A DNA stretch of 64,000 nucleotides from an archaeon (lineage in GTDB: Archaea > Thermoproteota > Thermoprotei_A > Marsarchaeales > Marsarchaeaceae). The position numbers and the translations under genes were made by a program. The first letter of the stretch is position 1; every line of letters begins with the position of its first letter. Below, piece by piece: positions 32,633-41,221 of the stretch. The DNA lies in NCBI GenBank assembly GCA_021817005.1, contig JAKAWJ010000003.1, positions 1-64,000 of the forward strand, given 5' to 3'. Under the pieces are notes generated by a model, which was not told the DNA's origin, made no database searches, and saw only the letters and a program-made list of their open reading frames with translations.

Positions 32633-34261
32633 GTGACTTCGCTGGAGGACAAGCCATGGGTAGCAAACTACCCCCCAGGTGTCGGCCAGACGCTTGCCTA
32701 CCCTGACAAACCCATCTACGAGGTGTTGAATAACCTTTCAACAAGAATGGGCCGCAAGATTGGACTTGTATATGAAAACACTGAGCTGACGTGGGGTTTT
32801 ATGGACGCCTTGGTCAACCAGACGGCTAGGGCGCTACTCAGCTTGGGTTTCGCCCGCGGCCAGAGAATTGCGGTTGTGCTGCCAAGCTCTCCTCAAATCA
32901 TCTTCACGCTCATGGGCGCCTCGAGGGTGGGCTGTTCCGTTCTGATTGCCGACCCGCTCAACCCTCGGGAAGCTCTCTCTAAGGCTCTCGTGAACTTCCG
33001 GCCGAAGGGACTTGTTGTAAGCTCCGACATCATATCTGGCAAGGACCTGTATGAACCGCTCTCCGAGATTATAGACTCGGGCGCGTTTGAGGTGGTTTTG
33101 ACCGCAAGCCTGCTCGATTTCCTTCCGCCAGCCGCGCAGTGGTTTCCGCTGACTCTCAAACAGGTGAAGAGTAAAAGAAGAGCAAAGCGTCAGAGCTGGT
33201 TTAGGCTTGTAACGAAACAGAGCCAAAGGCCCCCCGACGCCCAGCCGCAGGCAATGGGTGATGTCATGGTGAACATGGTACGCCTTTCAGCGCCGGGCGA
33301 AATCGATCTCGTCCCGTTCACTCAGGTCAATCTGATTGCGAGTGCCCAGCAGCTGCAGTCCTGGTTCCACATAGGTGAAGAAGACTCGCTGGCGAGCTCG
33401 GTTTCAATGAACACAGCGGCGGGTCTTGTGACCTCGTTGTTCCTTCCTGTCCAGAGCGCTGCGACCTTTGCGATTTATCCGCTCTTTGAACCGACGCAGA
33501 TGATTTCCTCAATACAGAGGCACAAGTTCGATGTGCTATCCGCTCCTCCGCATACACTCCGGGCACTCGCGCTGCACCTGATGTCAGTGCACAGCGAAGG
33601 CAGCGCGCTCAAGCTCGTGCTGAGTATGGGGCCGCGATCAAAGGACGGTCTGGAAACATCCCTTTCAACTCTGACGGGGGCAAAAGTGTGTCACTGCTAT
33701 GCGGCTGCTGAAGTTGGGGCGATTACTCACTGCACAACCCCCGACTCTCCACCCTCTGCCGAAGGAGCGGTGGGATTGCCACTTCCAGACACGGAAGTAA
33801 AACTGATTGGCTCAGAAGCAGAAGGAAAGGAAGCGTTATCATCCCGGTCATCTACAGGGTTACTTGCTGTTAGGGGAGCGCAGGTTCCTGTGAATCCTCC
33901 CGCGTCAAAAAAGGGTACTTCCCCTCCTCATATGGAAGGGTGGATGATGTCTGAGGACTTTGTTCGGATCGACTCCTCCGGCGCGTTCACAATCGAACCC
34001 GGTTCAAGTGGGGGGGCGTATATCGCAGGAGCCCGAGTGAATCTTGAGCAGCTCGAGACACTTCTTAGGCGCCACTCTTGGGTGAGAGACGCGGAAGTTG
34101 CGATCACTTATGACCCGCTTATGGGGGAGCGCCCCATAGTGCGTATTATGCTCAAAGACTCTTCGAGCGAGCCGAGCCCGAAAGAGTTTACCGATTACGT
34201 GGGAGCATATCTTATGCCTCAGGCAGTTCCGATAGGTTTCGAGTTCATCAGATCGGCCTGA
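32633..34261 (+). CDS. Degenerate acyl-CoA synthetase-like (ANL superfamily) protein
   Basis: A 542-residue protein of the AMP-dependent synthetase/ligase fold. The N-terminal part is family-like (LTWGFMDALVNQTARALLSLG, then RIAVVLPSSPQIIFTLMGASRVG). The CHCYAAAEVGAITHC segment stands where the YGxTE motif normally is, and a later GWMMSEDFVRID matches the GDxxxxD region. The ATP-binding Ser/Thr/Gly-rich loop (TSGTTGxPKG) is absent, and the C-terminus stops without the catalytic lysine motif (GKxxR). It may have lost adenylation and act as a binding protein. GTG start with TATA-like cttaagt near 32592-32598. No operon partner. Confidence 0.7.
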   Translation: MTSLEDKPWVANYPPGVGQTLAYPDKPIYEVLNNLSTRMGRKIGLVYENTELTWGFMDALVNQTARALLSLGFARGQRIAVVLPSSPQIIFTLMGASRVGCSVLIADPLNPREALSKALVNFRPKGLVVSSDIISGKDLYEPLSEIIDSGAFEVVLTASLLDFLPPAAQWFPLTLKQVKSKRRAKRQSWFRLVTKQSQRPPDAQPQAMGDVMVNMVRLSAPGEIDLVPFTQVNLIASAQQLQSWFHIGEEDSLASSVSMNTAAGLVTSLFLPVQSAATFAIYPLFEPTQMISSIQRHKFDVLSAPPHTLRALALHLMSVHSEGSALKLVLSMGPRSKDGLETSLSTLTGAKVCHCYAAAEVGAITHCTTPDSPPSAEGAVGLPLPDTEVKLIGSEAEGKEALSSRSSTGLLAVRGAQVPVNPPASKKGTSPPHMEGWMMSEDFVRIDSSGAFTIEPGSSGGAYIAGARVNLEQLETLLRRHSWVRDAEVAITYDPLMGERPIVRIMLKDSSSEPSPKEFTDYVGAYLMPQAVPIGFEFIRSA

Positions 34262-34317
34262 GCGCTCTGGCTTCCGGTTTTACGGTTGGCTCGGATCCTA
34301 CACAGTGCGAGCCAAAT

Positions 34318-35970
34318 CTACACGCTGGTCCTGTTCGCCCGCCTTTTTATTAGTGTAGCAGCATAAACCACTGCAATTATAGCAATTATCAGGGCAATTA
34401 GCGCGCCTATGAGTGTGGCGGAATTAAGGGACGGAGGCGTGGTTCCGGAAACGCTCGAGTGTTGCGTAGCTTGAGTCCCACTAGTGGAGGTAAGTGGGGT
34501 GGAGTCGACAGCATAGTAGGTTGTAGCCGGGTCGTCAAACACGTAGACCCTGCCCGCCGAATACCAGTAGTTCTGGGAGTTGAGTTCCACTATGCCAGAG
34601 GACGCACTCTTAAAGACCAATACGTTCGAGAAGGACACGCTCAGGTTGAACAAAATATATCCAGTCGCAGTGATATTCGCTTCTACCCCCTGATATTTTT
34701 TGCCGGAATACGTAATATTTGCAGCGCCCACAGCCGTGACATGTGCAAGGTTGACTGCGTCTCCGCTCCGGGTGGACGAGTCAAGATAGACGTAGCCAGA
34801 ACCCTGTGGCAGTGTCACCTCGAGCAAAATTCCACTTGAGTTCAGATAGACCGTTCGGACATTGGTTACTGTCGCGCTAGCCTCAACTCCGGCGGAAGCC
34901 ATGGCCGATGCTACGAAAGTTACAGACTGGCCATCTACGGCTACCTTGGTCGAAAACGTATTTCCGTGAATTACGAGCCCTGCGGTAGATGGTAGGGACA
35001 TAATAAGTATCGACGAACCTTCCACCGTCCGCGCAAAACTGAGACCTACCGAAGTGACATGGCTTGCACCTGAGAGCGTCAGCAAAGAGTCATATTCTAA
35101 CGCGATCCCATTCAGGCCGTACCATACAATCGCCGTGCCATTCGCGTGCGAATCCGTGCTAGTCTGGCCGGCCCCAAAAACAATCTGAGAGGTACCTCTC
35201 CAATAAGCGACGGGGTAAATGGAGCCTCCGGAGCGTACAGCCTCTGCGCCTTGATAGGACAAACCCATCCTTCCCGTCGCATTTAGTTCGCCAAGGCTCG
35301 CGTTGAAGGAGGTGTCCGCGCTCGGAATCGAATTTTGGAGCGACACTCTCTGCTCGAGAGAAGAGCTTAAGGAAAATGTCACGGTCGGAAGTGGTGCCAT
35401 TACAACCGCGCTTCCGTTGATGGTCGCCCAGACGGTCTCAATCCCTGCCTCAGTCGCGAAACCAAGTACCACTAAGGCCGAGGCGGCCGTGCTTGAATTA
35501 AGATAAGCAAGCCCGCTTACGTCAGTCTTACCTGACAATTCCAGGACACCTGACCAGAATAATTCCTCCGTCCCTTGGGAGTAGACCGAGGCCGTCACGA
35601 GAGTTCCTGAGGCTGCGGAGATAGCTACATTTACCGAGTGTGTCGAGCTACGGTAACTTGACGTGAACGACACATTCACGTTAGCGGGCGAAGTGAATGC
35701 GGTTGAAATGTAAACGCGAGTTGTTACGAGGAAGTTTGCTCCGGACGAAGTGCCGGTGTAGGTGGCGTTTGTTAAATCCAGATGCGTGGTTGTGCCCGAA
35801 ATCGTCGAAATGGAGGAGTAGCTCACGAATTCCCTTTGGTAATCCACAATATAGGAGGGCGGGGTCGCTTGTGCTTGGGCAGATATCGGGGCGATTCCAA
35901 TACCCACCAGCTGGGCGAGGACCAGACAGAATACTAAAACCATCAGGAGCCGAGTAGTTGCATTTGCCAT
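34318..35970 (-). CDS. Large secreted surface protein with C-terminal membrane anchor
   Basis: A 550-residue protein. It has a Sec-type signal peptide (RLLMVLVFCLVLAQLVGIGIAPISAQAQA), a long Ser/Thr/Val/Gly-rich beta-type ectodomain with many Asn-glycosylation sites, a Thr/Ser-rich linker (STSGTQATQHSSVSGT), and a single C-terminal helix (LIGALIALIIAIIAVVYAATLI) with a short basic tail. This is the plan of archaeal cell-surface proteins. It is not a pilin and lacks recognised domains. ATG 35970 fits the minus-strand TATA at 35996-36006 as a leaderless start; GTG 35994 is too near it. Its role (adhesin, S-layer-associated) is unknown. Confidence 0.65.
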   Translation of the reverse strand: MANATTRLLMVLVFCLVLAQLVGIGIAPISAQAQATPPSYIVDYQREFVSYSSISTISGTTTHLDLTNATYTGTSSGANFLVTTRVYISTAFTSPANVNVSFTSSYRSSTHSVNVAISAASGTLVTASVYSQGTEELFWSGVLELSGKTDVSGLAYLNSSTAASALVVLGFATEAGIETVWATINGSAVVMAPLPTVTFSLSSSLEQRVSLQNSIPSADTSFNASLGELNATGRMGLSYQGAEAVRSGGSIYPVAYWRGTSQIVFGAGQTSTDSHANGTAIVWYGLNGIALEYDSLLTLSGASHVTSVGLSFARTVEGSSILIMSLPSTAGLVIHGNTFSTKVAVDGQSVTFVASAMASAGVEASATVTNVRTVYLNSSGILLEVTLPQGSGYVYLDSSTRSGDAVNLAHVTAVGAANITYSGKKYQGVEANITATGYILFNLSVSFSNVLVFKSASSGIVELNSQNYWYSAGRVYVFDDPATTYYAVDSTPLTSTSGTQATQHSSVSGTTPPSLNSATLIGALIALIIAIIAVVYAATLIKRRANRTSV

Positions 35971-35995
35971 GTTCGCAAGCATGTAGATCACCACC

Positions 35996-36006
35996 TTATA
36001 TTTACC
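35996..36006 (-). promoter_or_regulatory. TATA box of the surface protein gene
   Basis: Minus-strand ggtaaatataag. Transcription about 25 bases on would begin at about 35975, making ATG 35970 nearly leaderless. Confidence 0.5.
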
Positions 36007-36198
36007 TTGTCCGGAGGAGCGGCTCGGGATGAACTCCTATCAGCCACTCGGGGACGTATTGCCCACAAAGGCGGTGGAGTAGCGAAAAGCCTTTTTGTTA
36101 TTGGAGGAGAAAGGCTTGGATCCTTAGCGAGCTGGCGTCAGTCTCGACAAATGCCTAAAGTGAGCAGCAGTCTAAGGGTAAAGCCTACTATATCTTGA

Positions 36199-36270
36199 GC
36201 CCCTGTAGCTCAGCGGGAGAGCACCCGGCTGAAGACCGGGTTGTCGTGGGTTCGATCCCCACCGGGGGCA
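36199..36270 (+). tRNA. tRNA-Phe(GAA)
   Basis: A 72-nt cloverleaf. Acceptor GCCCCTG/CGGGGGC, D-arm GCTCAGCGGGAGAGC, anticodon stem CCCGG/CCGGG with loop CTGAAGA (GAA anticodon, T33), T-arm GTGGG-TTCGATC-CCCAC, discriminator A. No intron and no encoded CCA. Confidence 0.95.
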
Positions 36271-37088
36271 TTTCTGACATCTCGCTCTGTAGAGCGTAGT
36301 TTCTAGATAAGTCGCTGCTTTTCTCGGTTCAGCGGTTGTATATGTTGATGTGCTCTGGAGTTGACATCAGGTTCACGAATGCCTCTCAAGAAAACCCACG
36401 ACCTTCAGGCGAAGGTAATTGTAGCAACGTTACGTCCCTGAGCTAGCTCTGGCTAAGCGAGAAAAGCCACAATAGAAGCAACCGGATCAGGGCGCCCTGT
36501 GCCAGACGACAATTCACCAGCCCCTGAACAGGCATATGAACGCCCAATATTGATCACTCGGTTTGTGCGAGCCGGCTCGAACTTAGTGATTCACGAACCC
36601 TATCTGAATCTGAAATTGATGAAAAGCTCTGGCTAGGACCGATGCCGGAGTTATCCGAGCTACCACGGTTGTTTGAGGTAAAGCGTCACTGTGTGAGCGC
36701 CTGATTTCGTCAGTTTATTCCCTGCATTCCTGACAAATTTTCGAAAAAAAATTCGGAAGCAGAGTGCACGCTCCGGCGTTTGGGCGCCTGTCAGAGTAAT
36801 ACGTCTCGATTCCGGTGATTCGAGACCCCGCACTACTCCTCCGCTTTCCCGGTCCGAAAGCAGAAAACGTAAACAGAACTCGGCTCGCTTAAAGGGAGAG
36901 CAGTAGTAGGGCGAGGCATGCCCGAATTCACGCCCGTGGAGACAGCTCTTGCGGGCTATCTTTCAAGACGAGTTATCAGCCAAGTTTCTCTGAAACAGGA
37001 ATCTCTAGTTCTTTAGCGAGGAGGGGATGCCAGCCACTTTGACTAATCTTCCGAAAAAGCTTTTTAGCCCAAGTTCAAGGGTTTCGCC
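36271..37088. other. 818-bp region with no recognised gene
   Basis: No supported coding frame or RNA. Features seen are short poly-A and poly-T stretches (about 36735-36753) and a TATA-like gcttttta (37057-37064) placed for the GTG start at 37089. Confidence 0.45.
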
Positions 37089-37904
37089 GTGAGTATTGAG
37101 AGCCCGCGGCGGAGGAAAAAGCTGGTTATAATTGGCCTGGATGATGCGGGCTGGCCAGACGTGGAGAAGTATGTAACCGAATTACGCTCAAGCCTACCAT
37201 CGTCTGCGGGCGTCTGGGTGAGGGTACTCAAGTTAGAAGCGGCTTCAGCTCAGGACGCGTGGAAGAGGGCTGACAAATCTTTCGGAGACTACTTCAACGG
37301 CATTTCTGGCTTTACGGGAGGCGACAGTACTTCAGTTGACGCGGATTTGGTCGAAGCGTGGAATTATGCCAGGCTCTTCTCTGCGACCCAGCTGCCAATA
37401 GCGGCTCTCGACAACAAACTGCTCTCTAGCGGAAAACTGCCGAGTTTGGGAAGCGTTTTTGATGCTCTCGGGCTTCCGTTCGCAGGTAGGCCAATGCAAG
37501 AGGAGAGCGTTCCCGCTGCGACCGGTGTGAGCGGCAGTAAAGGTGAGACGACGATTGTGAAATCACCGCCCACTCAAATCGGCGAGGGGAACGTCCCGCA
37601 ACCCTCACCATTGGTGGAGCCTGGTGTCCCTGCAGCGAGCGCGGATGAGATATCGCGGAGCGAGTCGAGTTCTGAGTCGTTGGCGGCTGCGAAGTCCCCT
37701 ATGGCCAGTTCGGCTCCCGCAGCCTTCACGCTGACCGCGAAAGATGTAGAAACTATTAAGGAAGTCAGGAAAAGGACACATTTCGTAGGACCCGAGAATT
37801 GTAAAGCATGCTTCTACTATACCGAACTGAACCGACGCTGTGGTCTGTTTCATCTGGAAGTGCCCGATCCAGCTATGCCACTGTGCAGAATTGATCTGGA
37901 TTAG
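37089..37904 (+). CDS. Hypothetical protein with disordered linker and C-terminal four-Cys motif
   Basis: A 271-residue protein. An N-terminal alpha/beta segment (KKLVIIGLDDAGWPDVEKYV) is followed by helices to about residue 135. A Ser/Pro/Ala/Glu-rich low-complexity linker runs over about 140-220. A conserved-looking C-terminus reads NCKACFYYTELNRRCG and ends PLCRIDLD. The four cysteines (CxxC...C...C) could bind zinc or an Fe-S cluster. I do not recognise the family. GTG 37089 fits a TATA-like element 25-32 bases upstream. It precedes thiL by 78 bases and may be co-transcribed with it. Confidence 0.55.
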   Translation: MSIESPRRRKKLVIIGLDDAGWPDVEKYVTELRSSLPSSAGVWVRVLKLEAASAQDAWKRADKSFGDYFNGISGFTGGDSTSVDADLVEAWNYARLFSATQLPIAALDNKLLSSGKLPSLGSVFDALGLPFAGRPMQEESVPAATGVSGSKGETTIVKSPPTQIGEGNVPQPSPLVEPGVPAASADEISRSESSSESLAAAKSPMASSAPAAFTLTAKDVETIKEVRKRTHFVGPENCKACFYYTELNRRCGLFHLEVPDPAMPLCRIDLD

Positions 37905-37982
37905 GTCTAGAGTTCAGGCAGCGCTTGCGTCAGCTGAGGATAGGCCACCTCGTAATTATGAAATTGCTCGGAGCGGTTCGCA

Positions 37983-38960
37983 ATGAATAGCATGACGTTA
38001 CACGATATTGGTGAGAAACGTCTCCTCCTCTGGCTCGGAAAGTATTTCCCTGGGATGGAACGAGGAGTGATCGTATCCAATACCCATGACGCCGCTGTAG
38101 TGCGTGTGAGTGGCAATGTTGCAATCAAGACTGACACAATGGTCATCACGAAGAGCATACCTGGGATAACTCCTGAACACATTGGCTACAAGGCGGGAGT
38201 GGCAGTGCTCAGCGACTTCGCAGCGATTGGTGCCACTCCCAAGTATGCCACCCTGTCGATCTCAGCTCCGCGCAAAATGACTTTTTCCGATTTTAGGTTG
38301 GTTTGCTCAGGCGTAAGACGTTCACTAGCAAGAGCCAACGTGCTGGTCGTTGGGGGAGACCTTAGCGAAGCTTCAGATCTCTCCGTTTCAATTTCTCTGA
38401 TTGGTAAAGGCTCACAAAGGAGCATGACTCGGTCTGGATCGAAACCGGGGGATTTGATAGCAGTATCCCGCCCGTTCGGGCTCGAGCCTTACGGTCTGAA
38501 GGTTCTTGCAGAGCGGCTTCCCAGGGGTCCGCTGGAAAGGGAAGCGGTGAGAAGGTTTCTCTTTCCGAAACCGGAGCTTACCTATGGCAAGCTGCTCTCC
38601 ACGCTGGACTTTGTCCACGCGTGCACTGACTCAAGCGACGGACTGCTAATTTCCATTGACAATCTTCTCAACCGGAGTTTGGATGCCAGCCTGGAGCATC
38701 TACCCGCTGCGGGTGCGCTCCTGAAATCTGGCATGGATAAAGAGACTGTAGCGTCTCTCGTGAGTTCCGGTGGAGAAGAGTATGTTCTGGTATTCAGCTA
38801 TGACCAAAGAAGGGACTCAGAACTGGTTCGGGCCCTTCGCAAAGTGGGTAGACGTAGGATAGTCGTCGGAAGGTTTGTGAACGGCCGAGGAATAGTTAGG
38901 GATGCGGCAAGGAAAGGCAAACCTGTTGACATCAGAGGCTGGCGACAGTTTGAAAGTTGA
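37983..38960 (+). CDS. thiL: Thiamine-monophosphate kinase (ThiL, AIR synthase-related fold)
   Basis: A 325-residue enzyme that phosphorylates thiamine monophosphate to thiamine diphosphate with ATP. The N-terminal part has the AIR-synthase pattern: HDAAVV near 33-38, KTDTMVITKSIPGITPEHIG with the metal-binding aspartate, and KAGVAVLSDFAAIGATPKY. VVGGDLSEASDL (GGD) and ACTDSSDGLL (D-S-S-D-G) follow. All agree with ThiL rather than PurM or SelD, although the N-terminus is divergent. ATG 37983 is used; ATG 37992 is close. Thiamine synthesis genes are not adjacent. Confidence 0.85.
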   Translation: MNSMTLHDIGEKRLLLWLGKYFPGMERGVIVSNTHDAAVVRVSGNVAIKTDTMVITKSIPGITPEHIGYKAGVAVLSDFAAIGATPKYATLSISAPRKMTFSDFRLVCSGVRRSLARANVLVVGGDLSEASDLSVSISLIGKGSQRSMTRSGSKPGDLIAVSRPFGLEPYGLKVLAERLPRGPLEREAVRRFLFPKPELTYGKLLSTLDFVHACTDSSDGLLISIDNLLNRSLDASLEHLPAAGALLKSGMDKETVASLVSSGGEEYVLVFSYDQRRDSELVRALRKVGRRRIVVGRFVNGRGIVRDAARKGKPVDIRGWRQFES

Positions 38961-39658
38961 TGGATATTGACGGCACAGGTGTCGTGAACACGGCTGAAGT
39001 TCTCGTTTTGGTTCTGCAGAGCAAAGATTTTGCGACCCCTGCTGAGTCAGGTCCATGACGCCCGCGGGCCATTTTCTCGACCAGGCCGCAGTTGCGAAAA
39101 GAGTGCAGAAAACCTCCCCCACGTCGTGTGTGGGGACGTCACGGCAACGTCTCAATCGTTAGCCGCCCCGCGCTCAAAATCAAAGCAGCGGTGATTCGAG
39201 GGGCACTTGTTTTGGCCCGCACCGAGTTGCGGGTGGTCTGGGCCAAACGCTCAGTCTAACCAGAATCGAGGCGACTTACCCAAAATACAGAAGTCGTCAG
39301 GGCCCCGCAACCCGCGAGGATCATGGTCTTTATCACAGTAGTCGCGGCGCTGGCTCGCGCAGGGGTTGAGCCTGAGCCGTTGGTGGAGAAGAAGGGGCAG
39401 GACGAGTGCAGCTCGCCGCCGCTCGCCCCGGGTATGCCCGTGATATTCGAAATCGCAGGGCGCTGCATAAAGTTCGCACAGGCGCCTCCTTGTGTCCTTC
39501 AGCGTAAAGGAGTAAAGAGCAGAGAGCATCAGTCAATCCTGAAGAAGTGCGCTTCTTTGTCCTCGGACTCGGCCCGGGCGCCAGATTCCATCGCACGTCC
39601 ACCCGGTTCAAGTTTCTGGCGGGCGGGCGTGAGCGGTCCACGGTCGAACATTTTCAAA
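38961..39658. other. GC-rich 700-bp region without a supported gene
   Basis: Several overlapping frames exist on both strands but none shows family features or a convincing start. A strong nested stem (TTTGGCCC 39211-39218 with GGGCCAAA 39240-39247, and CCCGCA/TGCGGG inside) suggests an RNA or terminator. I could not match SRP or RNase P RNA consensus blocks. Confidence 0.4.
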
Positions 39659-39733
39659 TGGGCTCGCCCGGATTTGAACCGGGGACCTCCACCGTGTGAG
39701 GGTGGCATCCTAACCAGACTAGACGACGAGCCC
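39659..39733 (-). tRNA. tRNA-Val(CAC)
   Basis: A 75-nt cloverleaf. Acceptor GGGCTCG/CGAGCCC, D-arm with TAGTCTGGTTAGGA, anticodon stem CCACC/GGTGG with loop CTCACAC (CAC, T33), T-arm CCCGG-TTCAAAT-CCGGG, discriminator A. It lies 10 bases downstream of the L40e gene on the same strand and may be co-transcribed. Confidence 0.94.
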
Positions 39734-39743
39734 TTCTGAGTTA

Positions 39744-39905
39744 TTATCTTCTGATTTCCTGCTTCTTAAGCCTGAGGTTGGTGCTGTGACAGCGCCTGCA
39801 CTTGACGGAGTTTATCGACATCTTTGCACCGCAGTTTCTGCATATCTTGAACTTGATGAGGCTTCTTGAGGCAATTTCTCTCTTAATAGGATCTGAAATT
39901 GGCAT
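39744..39905 (-). CDS. rpl40e: Large ribosomal subunit protein eL40
   Basis: A 53-residue protein with the eL40 zinc ribbon: CRNCGAK...KCRRCHS (CxxC-x13-CxxC), flanked by basic residues and ending RLKKQEIRR. It is a structural protein of the 50S subunit. ATG 39905 gives the normal archaeal length; an upstream in-frame start at 39932 would add a nine-residue extension not typical of the family. It is followed closely by tRNA-Val on the same strand. Confidence 0.93.
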   Translation of the reverse strand: MPISDPIKREIASRSLIKFKICRNCGAKMSINSVKCRRCHSTNLRLKKQEIRR

Positions 39906-39976
39906 TTCAGGGGGACCAGCCGAATGGGGCACGCGCTAGTTTAAGTCTTTCCGCGAGCTCCGGGGCTCTTGGGCAT

Positions 39977-40438
39977 TCACTTGAGCTTTTCAATTATCAC
40001 AAACGCTCTCGTTTCGGAGACGCCCTGAACTCCTGACAACCTCTTCAGAAAATTGTCGAGGTTGCTGTACTCAACTATCGCGACCACGTCGCTGTCACCC
40101 GTGACCCTGTAGACCTCGTTCGCTCCTGCCTCAGCCGCGACGCTGTACGCCTGATTGCGATTCTGAGGATTAACCCTGACATGAACAAAGGCTTCTACTG
40201 TTGACCTTCCCAAGGCAGTGATCCCTTCGGGGGTGATGTCCACAAATCCCCTTCCAGTTCGGACATACTTAGCCGCTTTGAGCTTCCTCAAGTGTATGCT
40301 CAGAGCCTGCCTAGAAATTTTTAGCTCCTGGGCTATCTCGGCCTGTGACTTGCTCACTGAGTAAACCTTTGTTGTCTTGGAATTGGCATACAGCCTTTCG
40401 AGAAGTTGAAACTGCCTCTCGGTGAGCCGCTTTGACAT
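39977..40438 (-). CDS. Lrp/AsnC-type transcription regulator with N-terminal helix-turn-helix
   Basis: A 153-residue regulator. Residues ~1-75 form a winged helix (SKSQAEIAQELKISRQALSIHLRKLKAAKYV, with RGFVDITPEGITAL wing). Residues ~85-153 are a RAM/Lrp ligand-binding domain (VEAFVHVRVNPQNRNQAYSVAAEAGANEVYRVTGDSDVVAIVE and GVSETRAFVIIEKLK). It would bind DNA as a dimer or octamer and sense a small metabolite; the effector is unknown. The minus-strand TATA tctatatatcta centred near 40463 gives a leaderless ATG 40438. No target sites are evident here. Confidence 0.85.
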   Translation of the reverse strand: MSKRLTERQFQLLERLYANSKTTKVYSVSKSQAEIAQELKISRQALSIHLRKLKAAKYVRTGRGFVDITPEGITALGRSTVEAFVHVRVNPQNRNQAYSVAAEAGANEVYRVTGDSDVVAIVEYSNLDNFLKRLSGVQGVSETRAFVIIEKLK

Positions 40439-40457
40439 AAGACAACACATGTAAGTC

Positions 40458-40469
40458 TAGATATATAGA
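40458..40469 (-). promoter_or_regulatory. TATA box of the Lrp-type regulator gene
   Basis: tctatatatcta on the minus strand, centred 25 bases before ATG 40438. It lies partly within an inverted tatata that might also permit autoregulation (inference). Confidence 0.55.
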
Positions 40470-40609
40470 CCTTATGGTAACGATTTATGCGCTGATTTTT
40501 CAAAGTCGTCTTCGTAGCGTGTCGTGAAGTTTCTCGTTTTACGCAATGTATAAGGCAGCCAGAGTTATACTTATGTTTTGCGTACGCGTATCATAGAGCG
40601 TGGTCCACA

Positions 40610-41107
40610 TTGAAAGCTCCAATTTGTCAATTCTGTCTGGAAAGCGAAATACTATGCTCCAAGGATCAGGCCAGACTCGACGCTTCTCAAATAACCAAGC
40701 TTGACATAGAAGTGTCTAGACAACTTTACAAGTCAGGCAGGGCAGTGCATACGTTGGAGTCGGTAGAGCTCTTTAGAACCGAAGAGCTGGGCGATACTGT
40801 ATTGGCAATCGTAGAGTCGCAACGCCCGCTCGCGATTGATGAGGTAGAGAAGATAAATCGAAACGCAAGCGCGGGCCTGCACCGCGATTTGAAGCTGATA
40901 GAGTTGAAGGCCCCCCAGAATAAGATATTGCAAGAACTGGTATTACCAAAGCGGGTAGTCTCTCACTCCAGCCTGTGGCTGCCAGACGGCTCACGGTACA
41001 TTCGGCTCAGACTCTCGGAAGGTGATGGCACACCCAAGCCATCTTTTCTTTCAAAGCTAAACCAGCTCTCAAAGGGATTGCTGGATTCTGAAGTCGTGAT
41101 TGAATAG
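40610..41107 (+). CDS. NusA-like/KH-type predicted RNA-binding transcription factor
   Basis: A 165-residue protein. The start KAPICQFCLESEILCSKDQARLDASQITKLDIEVSRQLY resembles archaeal NusA-related proteins, which begin with a CxxC...C cysteine set followed by ITxLDxxVxRxL. The later segments (TVLAIVESQRPLAIDEVEKINRNASAGLHRDLKLIEL) occupy the KH-domain position, though the GxxG loop is not visible. TTG start. It is divergent from the Lrp-type gene, sharing a 170-bp intergenic region. The identification rests on the N-terminal pattern. Confidence 0.5.
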   Translation: MKAPICQFCLESEILCSKDQARLDASQITKLDIEVSRQLYKSGRAVHTLESVELFRTEELGDTVLAIVESQRPLAIDEVEKINRNASAGLHRDLKLIELKAPQNKILQELVLPKRVVSHSSLWLPDGSRYIRLRLSEGDGTPKPSFLSKLNQLSKGLLDSEVVIE

Positions 41108-41221
41108 CACGCGACTGGCTTAATGCTCAACTCTTCTCTACGGCGATTCAGCTGCCTCAGTAGCCTGAATGGCTAGCAGGCAAGGTTTCAAAGGCTGACC
41201 CGGGAAAATCTGCCAGCGCAC

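Noticed and set aside
39323-39739. Long open frame over the tRNA-Val region
   Set aside because: It runs antisense through the tRNA and has no family features; GC-rich DNA gives such frames by chance.
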